Positions 36,542 through 48,816 of a stretch of 64,000 nucleotides of DNA are shown here, piece by piece. The notes under the pieces were generated by a model, which worked only from the letters and a program-made list of their open reading frames with translations, searched no databases and was not told the DNA's origin. This DNA comes from Tetrapyrgos nigripes (Eukaryota; Basidiomycota; Agaricomycetes; Agaricales; Campanellaceae), in the NCBI GenBank assembly GCA_013368315.1, contig JAACJM010000159.1:62001-126000 (forward strand). Direction: 5' to 3'. The first letter of the stretch is position 1, and every line of letters begins with the position of its first letter. The position numbers and the translations under genes are program-made.

Positions 36542-39041
36542 ATGAAGCACTTGTCCGCCCTGGCTCTCGCCAGCGCTACCGTGCTTTCCTTCTCTTCTCT
36601 CCCCGTCCACGCTGCTCTCTACACCAACCCTGCCGACCTTCCCTCTAAGAACTATGACTTTATTGTGATTGGAGGTGAGTCTTCTGTATTAAACTTAATA
36701 CACGCTAACCACCCGTCCGTGTACAGCTGGAACCGCCGGTAGCGTCGTTGCAAGTCGTCTGAGCGAAGACCTTACGAAGAAGGTCTTGGTGATTGAAGCT
36801 GGTGTTGAGTGAGTCTCTTTCTTCTCCATGTCTATCTATTCTATATCCTCTTCTAGTGACACCGGCAACCTCAACGTCGAAGTCCCCTTCTTCGCTCCAC
36901 TTGCTGCTAATACAGCAGTCGACTGGAATTATACCACTGTTCCTCAACATGGGCTTAATGGCCGTTCCATCAAGGTTCCGAGGGGTTATGTGTTGGGAGG
37001 GAGTAGTGCTATAAGTGAGCAACTGCCAGTGCTGGTTGGTTGGTTGTATCCTGACGCGTCTTCTCCATAACAGACTACTTGGGCTGGACACTCGGCTCTC
37101 AAGATTATTACAACAAACTGGCTTCTATAACCGGTGATGCGGGATGGGGTTGGACTTCTATGCAAGGGTTTTTCAAGAGGGTGCGTTGCGTTGTCCTTCA
37201 ACTTTTACTTATCTAACACTGACCCGTCTTCTTCTTACCCCCAGGTCTCAACCCTCGTCCCCCCAACCGACAACCCCACCATCACCCCCGACGAAATCCC
37301 CCACTCCAACGGCAACGGTCCTCTCCTCGTCAACCTCCCCAACGTTGACCTCGAACCCGACCAACGCGTCTTCACCACCGCCAAAGCCTTAAAATCATCT
37401 CCCTCCTCTGATCTTAGAAGGTTTGGATACACGAACGACATGAACGGAGGAAACGCACTTGGGATTGGGTATAACCAAGTTACTGCGGGTGAGGGGACCA
37501 GGACGACTGCTGCTACGGCGTACCTTCACCCTGCTTTGCAAAATAGGAAGAACATTGATGTGGTTATACATACCCGCGTGACGAAGTTGGTGAAGAGTGG
37601 GCAGGAGGGTTCAGTACCGGTGTTTAAGAGTGTGGAGGTTGCGACTAGTAAGGGGGGCGCGAAGACCACTTTCACCGCTTCAAAAGAGGTTGTGCTTTCT
37701 GCAGGAACGATCGGTACCGCACAGATTCTATTGTTGTCGGGAATAGGCCCTCAAGCGGATTTGGGAAGTAAGACGGTGGTGAATGCTCCGCAAGTTGGTG
37801 AGTGGTCACTTTTTTTCTCTTCCCAAATTATTATTAATACCGTCGTATCGTCTGACAGGCAAAAACGTCCGAGACCACCCCCTCGTCTCCATCTTTTACA
37901 ACGTCAACTCGAACAGAACCTATGACGACGCTCTTAGAGATAGTTCGTTACAAGCTACGGATTTAAATGAGTGGTTAGCAACGAAGGGAGGACTGTTTAG
38001 CGCGAGTCCTGTTAATACGTTGGGTGAGTAGGACGTTGTTTGACGCTTTCTAGTTTAATTTAACGTTTTTTTTACCAGGTTTCCTCCGTCTCCCTCAAAC
38101 CTTCTTCAGCCCCGCTCGTCCCGACCCCGCTTCAGGCCCCAACGCACCCAACAGCGAGTTGATTTTCGTAGATGGCTTCGTTCCGGGTGATACAAACCCC
38201 CTACCCGCGACGGGACATTTTATGAGTATTATCTGTGCAATTGTTAGTCCGACGAGTGGTGAGTGCTTTTTATGGATATATCTCCTTGTGCTGGTGCGAA
38301 TGAGAACGCTAACGTCCCCTCTCCTCTTCGTAGTTGGTTCCATAAAACTCTCCTCAAACACCGACACCTTCACCCAACCCCTCATCGACTACAACGTCCT
38401 CGGTACAGATTTCGATGTTCAAGCGATGCTTCAAACCATCACAGACGCTCAAACATTTGTATCAACAAAAGTCGGAGGGGTTAATCCCTTTACAAAAGAC
38501 GGCTACCTCCAATCCCTCTTCGGCGACTTTGCCTCTGCCAAAACCACTGCTGACAAAATAGCATTTATGAGAGCACATGCCGATACAGTACATCATCCTG
38601 TTGGAAGTGCGAGAATGGGGAGTGCTAAGAGTGGGTTCACGGATGGGGTTGTTGATTCGAGATTGAGGGTTAGAGGGGTAAAAGGGTTGAGGGTTGTTGA
38701 TGCTAGTGTTTTGGTGAGTTGGATTCCGACCTTTTTTGTTATGTTTTTTTACTAACGATTTCCTATCCTATCCTTTCCTATTCTCGCATCCCCTCCTATC
38801 CCAACAGCCCATCATCCCAGAAGCCCACACCCAAGCCGCCGTTTACACTGTCGCAGAACGCGCTTCGGATTTGATCAAGCAGGATAATGGATTGTCTGGT
38901 AGGCCCACTCCTACCTATACTCCTGCGCCTCCTGCTCATCACTCGGGTTACCCTCCGTCTTCGCCAAATCAGGGTAATGGACAACATGGACAGGGGCAGG
39001 GGCAGGGGCAGCACGGGCAAGGACAGCATGGGGGGTATTAA
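36542..39041 (+). CDS. GMC oxidoreductase, secreted (alcohol oxidase/glucose oxidase superfamily)
   Basis: FAD enzyme expected to oxidise an alcohol or sugar and, if an oxidase, make H2O2; the substrate cannot be read from the sequence. Exons: 36542-36674, 36727-36808, 36857-37014, 37074-37180, 37245-37797, 37859-38023, 38079-38258, 38334-38713, 38808-39041; 1992 nt, 663 residues, all phases consistent. N-terminal signal peptide (MKHLSALALASATVLSFSS, cleavage near HAALY). The FAD-binding Rossmann motif GAGTAGSVVASRLSE is made across the first splice (residues about 44-58). VPRGYVLGGSSAIN is the GMC signature. Catalytic His in HHPVGSARMG (about 546) and the second His in PEAHTQAAVYTVAERA (593). 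An odd Pro/Gly/Gln/His-rich tail of about 50 residues follows (GQGQGQHGQGQHGGY). Two decayed relatives lie at 16.6-18.6 and 32.3-33.2 kb. Confidence 0.93.
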
Positions 39042-40770
39042 AGGGAGTTAATGGAGGAGGTTAATTGGATTGCGGTGGTTGGTTAATCGTGCTTAAAACT
39101 TAAAGCTTCAAGGTCTTTCCGACTTGGACTTGTGCTTCTACTCCTTTCGCTCTCGCTTACTTGTGTTCTTGTCACTTTGTGTCCTATCAGACTCACTGTG
39201 TTCTTCCCCGTTTCGCCGTTTCGACGTTTAAGTATTACTTACAAGTTACCCGTATTGCGATCTCTATTCTCTATCTCACTTGAGTTTTGAGTTTATCTCG
39301 CTTTTATCTTGATTCTTTTATCTTATACAGTATGTATGAGTACCTTCCTTTCCTTTAAGTATACGTTTAAGTATGTATGTAATTAGTTAGACTCAGTCTC
39401 GTCGCTCGTTACTCGTTACTTTGATTTATGATTTTGTCTGTACTTGTATAAGTATTGGGTTTGGGAACGTTTATGGGTTTGGGTTCACATGTTGTACTTG
39501 TTACTAATGGTATACATAAATCTTTTTGCATGATTATGTTGCAGACGCGTCGGCGTACCGCACTACTTACTATGTATGTAGTCGGAGTCGGAAGGAGTAG
39601 CGGACAGCCTGAGACGAGACGCAAAGGCTTGGCGTAGTGCTTACCAATTGACATCAGGGTGTTTCAAGCTGCAGCTCCTGCAGCTGCAAGGGGTACCGGA
39701 GTCTGAGGTGTACCGTTTGCCAGTGTCACTGCCTGCGGCACTGTAATGTGTACATGTCAGTTATGTACTAAATTCTAATGTACCTACCTCCGTCCATCTT
39801 AAAGTTGCTGTTCCCCCGGAGGTATGTATCATGTATGTATGATACTAGCCTGGAATCCAACCGCTCAGCGCTCAGCGCTCAGCTCTCCCCAGTATGATAC
39901 ATGTACATAAATAGTAAGTACGTATACCGGCGTACCGCCAGTACCGCTGTCCTGAAAAAGAAATCCTCATTCCGCGTCAAGCTGAAACTCTCCGCTCCGA
40001 GGTCCAATGGACCAATGGTTCAACGCCATTGGATCATAATTCAGGTTTGATTCAGGACGTGACAATTGATTGCCACTTGATTGCCAGTATGTAACTAACT
40101 AACTGACTGATGTATGTCTTAAATCTTTCAGTCGACGTCTGACGGGTGTTGGCCTGTGTTGGCCCTTGGAAGAATCAGCAGCTTACTATTCATGAATAAG
40201 AATAACTGAGGAATAAGTAAGTATACTCTGAGAAATGACTCTCGATGAAGCAACGGTGGCAATTGGCAAATTTGAACAAGTAAAATAAAATCTCGTCGGC
40301 CGTGGACATACAGAGCTCATAATAATTGGGGATCCATGCCAAGACTAAAAGGTTCAGGGTGAAGCGATGCGGTGGAAACTTTGAGGCTGCTTGGAGATTT
40401 ATGATTTTAGAGGCTTGACGGGTAAGAAAGCGTATGTGAATACGATGGTTGACCGTGGGCCGTGAGGGGATAGAGAGAAAATAGAAAAGAGAGTGGAGAC
40501 TGCGGGGAATCCCCCTTCTTTCGACTTGAACTTCCAATGCTCATTTCTGAGGTTTTGCATACTTATCAACTTGAAATTCACGCCTTGACGCAGACTATCT
40601 CTCAGTATTTGTATTCAAATTTAAAACCACTAGGACGGAGCTACTACTATACTACTATTCAACAGATCTGATTCTGACAAAATATACTGCTATGATAAAG
40701 GGACGATACAAGGACGAATGACGAAGAACTTCCAACTTCCAAGGTCACATTTCTGAAAGAGGATGAAGGA
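39042..40770. other. Gene-free region between GMC and Urc1-like genes
   Basis: 3' flanks of two convergent genes (GMC on plus, Urc1-like on minus). Pyrimidine-rich after 39042, with GTATGTATGAGTACCTTCC shared with the flank of GMC pseudogene 1. A short run GCTCAGCGCTCAGCGCTCAG is at about 39863. No gene seen. Confidence 0.45.
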
Positions 40771-42913
40771 TTAATGATCTGCCTCCTCCCAAGCCCTCCC
40801 AACCGTCTTCTTCAAGTCGCCTTCTGTAACGACTTTACCACTGGAGAAATATCCCGAGGCTATCTTGGCGTCGATTTCGACTCGGGAGTCGGGGGGGATT
40901 AGGTGTTCTACATTTCCATATTGACGGGAGAGGGAGAGGAGTCAGAATGGGGCATAATCAAACGAAGAGTTAGAAGAAGACCTCGAAGTCGTGACTAGGC
41001 GTGATAATGACTGTACGTACCAGGAAGATCATATCTCTTTCGAATCTCAATTCCACTACCAACGATCGCGTCATACTTCATATCGCTCATGCTCACCATT
41101 CCATCGATCTTTGTTATACCCAGCCAGTGAAGGACGTCGGGCATTAGCGCCTACGCAGTTTACGTCGATACAAATCATAAGATTATGAATCTAAGAGACG
41201 AAACGAAACTACGAACCTGGAATCTCATGTCTTTGACACCAGCAACCATCTCAGTACTCTTGAAGTACCTGTCCGCCGAGTCACCACCTCGCTTGCGGAG
41301 GTTGTAGACGAGGTATCTAGGCCACACATTCAAAATCAGATCAAATTCGAGCCAAATAAAAAATCGTGCAAAAATACTAACTTTGTGACCTCTCCCAGCG
41401 CCCTTCCTTCCTTCCTGAAATATACCACAAGTCCTACGCCACCATTCTGGGCGGTCCTGATACATTCTTCGATTGCGTAGATTAGGTAGGGCTGAAGGAT
41501 AACGATGAGAGTCAATATGATAAACGTAGACATATCATAAAGAATTGGCTCCTACCTTGCAGGTACAGATATCGGATCCAAAAACATCAGAACCGTTACA
41601 TTCATCATGGACGCGCAGCGTAAGATGCTTGCTTGGGTCACGAAGATAAGAGGGTGGACCGACTGACCAGCGTGGAAGATAGTTTAGCAAAGATAATATA
41701 GTGGAAGTCAAGGAATATCACTCACAAATATACGCCGTCAAACCTCCAATGGGTGGCAGGAAAACCTTGACATCGGGTCGGGTAACAAGCTCAGGATACA
41801 TTCCTCCGGTATCCTCAAATAGCGCTCGTCGAAGAAGTGATTCTGAGCTGGATCGATGAAAAATTTGAGTGTCAGGATCGGATATAAGTTGATGAAATAA
41901 CTCACATCCCAAATCTCTCTGCCACACCTGGTAGAAACCACACCGGCTCTACAGCTGCCTTACTAACACTCACTTCCACTCCAGGATCTACCGTGTCATC
42001 CTCGCTCCCATCTTCCCTCCTCACCGGTCTAGATTTGACGACAATCTTCCCATCAATCTCAATCTGGCCCCTCCTCACTGTCTCGTCAATCTCGCTCAGC
42101 TTCAGCTGAGCCTTGGTGACAGCAATACTCGGCCTAATATCCAACCCTTCGTCAATCTCCTTCTTAAAAACCTTTGGAACTAAATGTCCCCACGGGTCAA
42201 AAGATACTATCTTCCCTGGATCAGCCCAAGCTGGGACGAAAGGTATCTCGACTGATTTGGGGGGTTCAGTCGACGTGTAGTCGGGTTTGTAGGTGGGGTT
42301 AAGGGCGCCCATAGCGATAGATAGAGCTCGATAGATGGAATAAGACCCGGAATGCGCCCCGATAGCGTTGCGGTGTTTTACCGATGCTGGAAGACGTGAA
42401 CAGATGATCGGACCACGGAGTGTAGCAGTGGGTGCACCCCAAGTCATGGGGCAAGGTGAAATGCCGCTTTGGCCTGGGTATGTGGTAAGAGAGATACGGT
42501 GGGGGTATAGCTCGTGTTCGCGAGAGCTTGAAGAAGCGTCGTGCGGGGTAAGTGATGTAAGAAATTCGGTGTTGGATTTGTCTACTAGTTTGTGCAAGGT
42601 CATCGAAGCGCTTGAGACTACGGTATCGGGAGTAGGCGGTGATGAGAGTGGAGTGTCCGAATTCGGAGTAGCGAGGGATGAGGAAGAGGAATCAGTATCG
42701 CAGTCAGGGCTCTCCGCCGTGTGCTCATGCATGACCACAGGGGAAATGCTTGATTTTGATATTCCTGTAAGCGCCTCGACCTGGAATAATGTGAGAAATT
42801 GCAAAAAAAAAGATGGAATAAATCGTACTGACCTTGGCTCGTAAACTCTGCTGAGCAGCATGCAGGTTCTGACTTATTTGAGCCAGTATCTGCGTCAATG
42901 TCGACGGATTCAT
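40771..42913 (-). CDS. URC1: Urc1-type GTP cyclohydrolase II-like protein (uracil catabolism)
   Basis: Exons: 42833-42913, 41906-42780, 41726-41847, 41556-41662, 41382-41491, 41217-41316, 41021-41150, 40771-40907; 1662 nt, 553 residues. I chose the start MNPSTLTQILAQ (42913) because its exon splices in phase to VEALTGISKSS; the long exon alone has no better start. A Ser/Thr-rich stretch leads to the fungal GTP cyclohydrolase N-terminal domain (TTYPGQSGISPCPMTWGAPT, HRNAIGAHSGSYSIYRALS, WGHLVPKVF). The C-terminal half is a GTP cyclohydrolase II domain: HDECNGSDVFGSDICTC gives the three zinc-binding Cys (about residue 378 on), and RKEGRALGE fits the GTP-binding loop. The fusion matches Urc1 of the fungal uracil-degradation pathway described in Lachancea. 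The exact reaction of Urc1 is not settled. Introns 52-113 bp. Confidence 0.85.
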
Positions 42914-44521
42914 GGTAATGTGGGTTTGGAAAAATGGTTTGAGTTGAATTGTTGAGGAAGAAGGGTATTTCTCTCTCGTTTGCGTCTCCTAAAAAACGAC
43001 TAGGAAAGAGGAGAAAAGAATGAGAAAACAACGGCGCAAGTCGAGTCCTTTTAAACCTGTTTCCTACCTTTGTGCGACGCGGAAACCCATATTCACGACC
43101 ATCCGCCATACATCCATCTGCAATAGTGATCCATGTCCCATGATGGACTAAAGAAGCCTGGTCCCCTTGTCGATCTCGTTGCCGTACCGTTTTTGTTTAA
43201 GTTAACGCACGTTCTATGGACGAAGCGCCTAAAAGAGTTTGTACAATCAGTCAGCAAGGTAGAAGATACACGCCTATAACATACCTCTTCAGTGGTGTCA
43301 AAGGTTTCATCTCCAATGACTGACAAACGTTTCTAAGGATTGGGCCAATGAAGGGTATTTCAGCGCTCGCAGATCAATAGCCTTAAGGTTGAGGCGTTTC
43401 AAATGTATTAAGCTCAGAGGCTCTGCGGGATGACTTCGGGATAGAACGCTGATCTTCAAGCTTCAAGAGGAAAGACGAAGGAGGTCAAAATACGCACAGC
43501 AGTGGCCTTTCTGCGTGCAATCGATCCATGAGCTGAGCGGCGGGAGGAACCAAGCTCAGCCTGCAGATACAGAATAAGCTGAAGGCGCTCAGAACACCTA
43601 AAATGTAGAGCGGCGAGTTACATCGTTAAACTTACAGAAGATATTTCAGTTAAATCCTACGACCGGCAGATGGCGAAATGCGTTCATAGGCTTGATCGAT
43701 GAAGTCACCAGCAAGTGTACTGTACGTTGGCCCAGTGGGTAAGGATCGAAGAGAATATAGGAAACGCACGTACTGCCAGTCATATGTAACAACTGGACTT
43801 CTAATGCTTTCAAGTCAATACTAGTGCTTGATAGGAAAAAGGAAAAAGTGACGATACCGATCGTCACTTACTGAAGAATCTTCCCGAAAAGTGCTGATTG
43901 CCACTTGCAAGCTGCCTAGGATGACCAATATCCTGCCTGCACGTGTATTTCTGATTTGGCTGCAACGTTGAAAAGCTTGCGATCGTGAGGATGACGATTG
44001 AAATATTTTCTGTGATGACTGGTGCTAATACTCGAATACTGAGGCAGATTAGAGAGCGCAGAACAAGAATGAGGCTTAGCCGCGAGGTAGCACCTAGCTA
44101 GCCAACGTACCATTTAATGTGACGAGACACAGCGTGCTGGTTTGAAGTCAAGAGTGGCCTGGTAATATATCTCCAATTCGAGCCAAGGAAGAAAGAGTCG
44201 CAGCACATGACAGAGACGCGTCGGGTCAAGCCCCTATCCGGGTCTTTTCTCCTTGATTTTGTAGCTGTACTTCGCTTTGCTTCACAGTGTACCTAGTTAC
44301 TTCAAGAGCTGTGCTACATCACTATATGCCTCAAAAAGCGAAAGCATACACATATGATACCGCTATAGTGCACTTCTCTCACCACGCTCGCATACGACTG
44401 AAGGGGAGTATTACAACAAGAAGTACATACGTGTACATAGATAATAGATAATAAAGTCCAAAAGTTCCTACGACAATCCCTTCTGAACAGTCTATGAATC
44501 CAAAGCGGTGAATCGTCCATT
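42914..44521. other. Gene-free region upstream of the Urc1-like gene
   Basis: No supported gene on either strand; ORFs under 80 codons lack features. The part next to 42913 should contain the Urc1-like promoter, and the part next to 44522 the 3' end of the hydrophobin gene. Confidence 0.4.
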
Positions 44522-45228
44522 TTACAAATTGATGTTAACTATAAAGCAGAAGCTCAGCACTGTTCCTGACCAACTTGAAGTAAGTGAGAAATCAGACTCA
44601 CTTGGGTTACATCCGGTGGCAATGGCTCCATTGAACCAGTTCTTGTCGCAACAGACGGGCTGCTGAGTGCTATAATGGCCAGCAAAAAGATCAAAATCAT
44701 TTGTCAGTTTCATCTCACTATGTGGCGGCATCAAAAGCATCTCCGAACAGTAAAACATGGATGCGGTGATGAAGAGACAGGATCAGTAACTGAAGCTCAC
44801 CAAGAGTTTCCGCCGATGCCAATGATGGACAACGGGCTGCAAGTGACTCCAACTTTCGTGTCGGGATGGATACCGATGATGCCAAGGAGACCTAGAAGCA
44901 AGCCTTCGAGTCCAGCGGTCGAAGTACGTTTGCAGCAAAGAGTGTTTCCCGTGTTGCATTGGCCAGGAGGAGGAGGAGGAGGAGGAGGAGGAGGAGAAGG
45001 AGCAGCACCCCTAGCTTCTACATGGTGACAGCACATGAGCGTTTTGAATTCGGGAATTTTGACACAATTTTCAGACTCACGAGCAACCGTAGTACCGTCT
45101 CTTCTAACGGGAGGAAGTGGAGACAATCCACGAGCAAAGCGTTCAGCATTAGTTTCCCGTTGAGGCTGGGGGGCAGCAGTGGCGGCGGCAGCAGCAAGGA
45201 CGAGAGTAAAGACGGAGGAGAACTTCAT
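44522..45228 (-). CDS. Class I hydrophobin with a polyproline linker
   Basis: Exons: 45081-45228, 44801-45017, 44602-44669, 44522-44538; 450 nt, 149 residues. Signal peptide MKFSSVFTLVLAAAAATAAP. The start at 45228 is preferred over an upstream in-frame ATG at 45306 because it opens with a signal sequence and lies about 140 bp from a TATA box. All eight hydrophobin cysteines are present: C-x6-CC-x30-C-x12-C-x5-CC-x12-C, ending NPININL. Cys5 is built across the second intron (TG|C). Such proteins self-assemble at air-water interfaces on spores and aerial hyphae. Unusual: a run of about ten prolines before the first Cys, encoded by a GGA/CCT microsatellite (about 44968-44999). The second intron is 131 bp, the others 63 bp. 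Confidence 0.93.
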
Positions 45229-45367
45229 GTTGGCGCCCTGCGAGTTCTTAAGAGAGGACGATGGGTTCTGTCTAGGAAGGATGCGCACTGGGGAGTCTAG
45301 TGGCACACTCGGGTGTATAGGGAAACACGACGGGGTGTTGCAGGATGGATCTAATCACCTTCGAGAA

Positions 45368-45376
45368 TATTTTATA
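45368..45376 (-). promoter_or_regulatory. TATA box of the hydrophobin gene
   Basis: TATAAAATA on the minus strand, about 140 bp upstream of the hydrophobin ATG at 45228. Plausible core promoter with a longer leader. Confidence 0.4.
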
Positions 45377-47640
45377 CCTGTAACGTGTCGAAGCGTCAGG
45401 AACAGATGTTATCTATGTCAAGGGCTAGGGCTATTATCGCCGTAGGACATTATGTTGATGGCCTTGACGCTCGGACTAAACTCGACAGCGTGTCTTCGGG
45501 AAGAGCATCAGCATAGCTTTGTTAATTCAGTTAAAGAATCGTCTCTTCAGCCATTGCTATTGTAATGCGAGCTGGGAAACAAGTGAACGTGTACCTCAAT
45601 AAATGAACGTAAGGCTTGAAAACAATGAAACATTCTTGCTCTCGTACACTGGTCCTAGTCTCCTAAGTGCCTAAGTACCTAGAGATGTCGGCTCAGCTGA
45701 TGCAGCGCATGCAGTAAAAGATCTACTTACCACAGGACCTAGAACACCAAGCATGATGGTCGTGTTCTTGTCGGTTCTGCTGCCGCCATCTGATAGGGCC
45801 CACATCTTCCGAAGACATCTTCCTATGATATCGAGGTATGTACAGCCTCATGAGTCTGGGTAATCATTTATGTAATTATCTTTGAGGTATCTGGGCCATG
45901 AGAAATTCGGAGGTAAGATCTTCGCAATCTAAGCATCCCCTAATTGCTCCGGAAGCCAAGAAGCACATATATCCCTCCTTTCCTTGGAAAAATATGCTTC
46001 ACCTCTCCAATGACGAGGATTATCAAAAACATTATACCTGTAATGTTTAAATGTCACGGGCCAGGGACACAAAACTCACCCAACTCGGTCCCTGACAATG
46101 TAAATGCCGCTCGAAACCAATCTCGGTTTGACGTTAGGGACGATGGCAGATATGACGGGATACATGGATGATGGAAGTTGGGAAGGAAGAAAGCGCCGAA
46201 CCTGACGAGTCCGTCCAAAAGCCGCGGGGAAGATGCCGTCACTTTGCCCAGACGTCAAGGACATTGCGAAACAGTTGTCAACAGAGGCCGGCCTTTCTTC
46301 TTCCCACCAATGTCTAGTGAAGAGTAACTACGTGTTTCCTTTTTTCTCGCCAGAGAGAGTGAGCTTTTTTTTTCTCATATGAAGTTTTACCGAGAGCACA
46401 GCGATGAAAAGCAGATTATTGACTTACTTGCAGTGTAATAGGTCCCGTCCTCATGACCACGAACAGATCTGATAAATCAGAACTCTCTCTCTAACCCTTG
46501 GATAGAATGCTTCCAACATCTCCCGAGCTTTTGTGGATCACCCCTATCCATTTGGCAGGTTCTTCGACTACACTTGTCCCTTAATACCGATAGATGTCAT
46601 GCATCATGCCATGGATTAAGCAGTGAGTACCACTCGCCTTTCTCGTGGTCACCGAGAAAGCATCCGAGCATCTCTCTGGGCAGGTACGTGTATTCGAGGA
46701 GATTGGAAGGCTTTCAAGTTATCATAAGTATGTGGGTAAGTGCTTCTCTTACTTACAGCAAAGAGGAGACGGAGGAGGAGTGTATTAGAACTTTAGAAGG
46801 AACAGTTGAATCATGCAACAGCTCATATACAACATCATCTCATTTCTTCCTGACCTCGTATTTCCTATCACCGACTGTTCTCTGGGATGATGCTTTGCCG
46901 GTGGCTGACATGCTCCAGTTGAGCACCTTTGAGTAAATAACACAGTGGAGTTTCGTATCAAGACTCCAAGTATACATATAGATTTACTCGTTGCATGCAC
47001 AAATTATGCCTTTCTCCCATCGTACTTCAATATTTCTCGTGCTGGATCTTCTTTGCGTCGGATTTTACCTATAATTTCTTCGGCTCCCGAAGAAACGGTG
47101 AGGACAATATTACTAGGCAATAAACACCAAATTTTGAATGGTATCGCACTCCAGTGAAAGCAACTTAAATAGTAGAAATCGCATAGGTTTGTTGGGGGAG
47201 ACTTTTGGAAAATTTGAACTTCGTAAATACTAAGCCTATGAAAAATCTGTCTTGTAGTTTTGTTCCTCTCCTCAAAAGAATGCATTCCACAAGAGGGATA
47301 AGAAAATTCCTGAAAATTGAGCGGGCTGGACGCCTTATACAAAAGTAGCGGTAACTAAGTGGTCTGCACCATAAAGAGACTTGAAAATATAAGTGGCGGC
47401 GAGGGAAGTGGCTGGTGGCGTGAGAAAGTATGTCGAAATCACGCAGTCTAACAAATCAACGTTTCCTCCCGACCACGCCAGCGCGTCTTCTGATTCCAGT
47501 CTTCTGACTCCAACAGTACAGTGCAGCGCCAGCTTCCGTACAGCACAATCCCCTGATCTCCATATTGCCCTCTTCAAGCTAAATGGTAAACTAGATCTTG
47601 CTTGTTGCCAAGAAATCTCCCTAGTCTTCTGTTTTCTTTC
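45377..47640. other. Gene-free region
   Basis: No gene supported. ORFs up to 129 codons show no domains, signal peptides or convincing splice structure. The left part should include upstream control sequence of the hydrophobin gene. Confidence 0.4.
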
Positions 47641-47703
47641 GTCTACAACAAAGTCCTTGACGGTCAAGGACTTTGTTACCGTCAAGGACTTGTTGTTGTA
47701 GAC
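47641..47703. repeat. Nested inverted repeats able to form two alternative hairpins
   Basis: The inner repeat has 15-bp arms with a 1-base centre (47647-47661 and 47663-47677; arm AACAAAGTCCTTGAC). The outer repeat pairs 47641-47664 with 47678-47703 (GTCTACAACAAAGTCCTTGA against CCGTCAAGGACTTGTTGTTG), looping out 13 bp. The two foldings exclude each other. No gene overlaps it; it lies 280 bp upstream of the next gene. Confidence 0.8.
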
Positions 47704-47921
47704 GTGACCTTGACTCCTTGCCAAATCCTCCGTCTCACCATGATCACAAGAAACTCCTAATTTTGTCTGTGCTTCATAGACATCTCAACAGACAATATCA
47801 ACCTTCGTCCCTTTTCGCGATCTTTCATGATCGAAGCTAGACAAAAACGGTCTTGGAATGTAAAATAAGGGAGGTTTCCCCTGTGGTAAACTTATGCATA
47901 GTAAAGGGTGCATTTTTGCGA

Positions 47922-47929
47922 TATAAAAG
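47922..47929 (+). promoter_or_regulatory. TATA box of the Ser/Gly-rich secreted protein gene
   Basis: TATAAAAG, about 60 bp upstream of the ATG at 47985. Confidence 0.5.
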
Positions 47930-47984
47930 AAAGAGGTGTGTCCATTACTCATCCACCCCAAACTCACTTGACGACTACTTAGAT

Positions 47985-48816
47985 ATGGCCTTTGTGAAGT
48001 CTTTTGTTTGTCTCCTTGTGCTCTCTGTCTTCCAAACTCATTACGGACTTGGTGAGTAGACACAATTAACCACTCCATTGCTACATTCTCTTTGTCATTC
48101 TTTTGGTGATGTGCCGACTGACTTACCCCTGATCCCATTAAGCTTCTCCCACCAACGGTGCCTTCCGCGACCTTCACATCAGGGACGTCCCTGGTTCTGC
48201 TCTTACCAGTTCGGAAGTCCCTACTCAATGTGCTGGAGCAGACTTGTGCGGGTATGATGGTCCTGTGAGCCAGCTGCATACTATGACATGAGCGGCGTAT
48301 CTCATTCCAACATACATTTGTCTAGGCTTGTCTCAACGACACATCAGCCTCTCCTGAAGACATGGGCAAATGTATTTGTACCCAAGATTTGGCTAATCAC
48401 CTCACCAATTGCTTCAATTGCGCCGTATCCAACTCGAATGGTGCCTTTACGGCTTCGGATGGTCAGAGCGTGTTTGATTGTGAGTAGTCATTCTTTCTGC
48501 CTTATACATGATCGTGCTCACTACTCATTATCATACAGCCTATATCAGCAGCTGCCAAGCACTCGGAATCTCTATCAACAATGTTACCATCGGTGGCAGC
48601 TCCACGGGTACAGGATCCTCCTCTACCAATAGCAGCTCCACGGGTACTGGATCCTCCTCTACCAATAGCAACACCTCCGGATCCAAAGGCGGTTCCGGCT
48701 CCTCTTCCGGATCTGCTTCGTCGCAGTCGACCGGGAACGGCGCTGTACAGCCTATTGCAGTTTCATATTTGGGTGTTCTTGGATTCATCCTTTGTCTCTC
48801 GGCCTATTTGCTGTGA
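47985..48816 (+). CDS. Secreted cysteine-containing protein with Ser/Gly/Thr-rich stalk and GPI-type tail
   Basis: Exons: 47985-48051, 48143-48264, 48326-48479, 48539-48816; 621 nt, 206 residues. Signal peptide MAFVKSFVCLLVLSVFQTHY. The middle part has eight or so cysteines in the pattern CAGADLC, PACLNDTS, KCICTQDL, NCFNCAV and SSCQALG, like extracellular CFEM-like or related small Cys proteins of basidiomycetes; I cannot assign a family firmly. Then a stalk with repeated SSTGTGSSSTNS units and SGSKGGSGSSSGSASSQ, and a hydrophobic end VSYLGVLGFILCLSAYLL with nothing after it, as in GPI-anchor signals. The second donor (CCT|gtgagc) was chosen because it keeps phase 0 to ACLNDTS. Function unknown; probably on the cell surface. 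Confidence 0.8.

Noticed and set aside
42368..42844. 158-codon plus-strand ORF
   Set aside because: It is the antisense shadow of the second exon of the Urc1-like gene, which has family signatures and consistent splicing.
44675..45300. Plus-strand ORFs with poly-Arg (RRRRRRRRRRR)
   Set aside because: Antisense of the hydrophobin polyproline run; no gene features on that strand.
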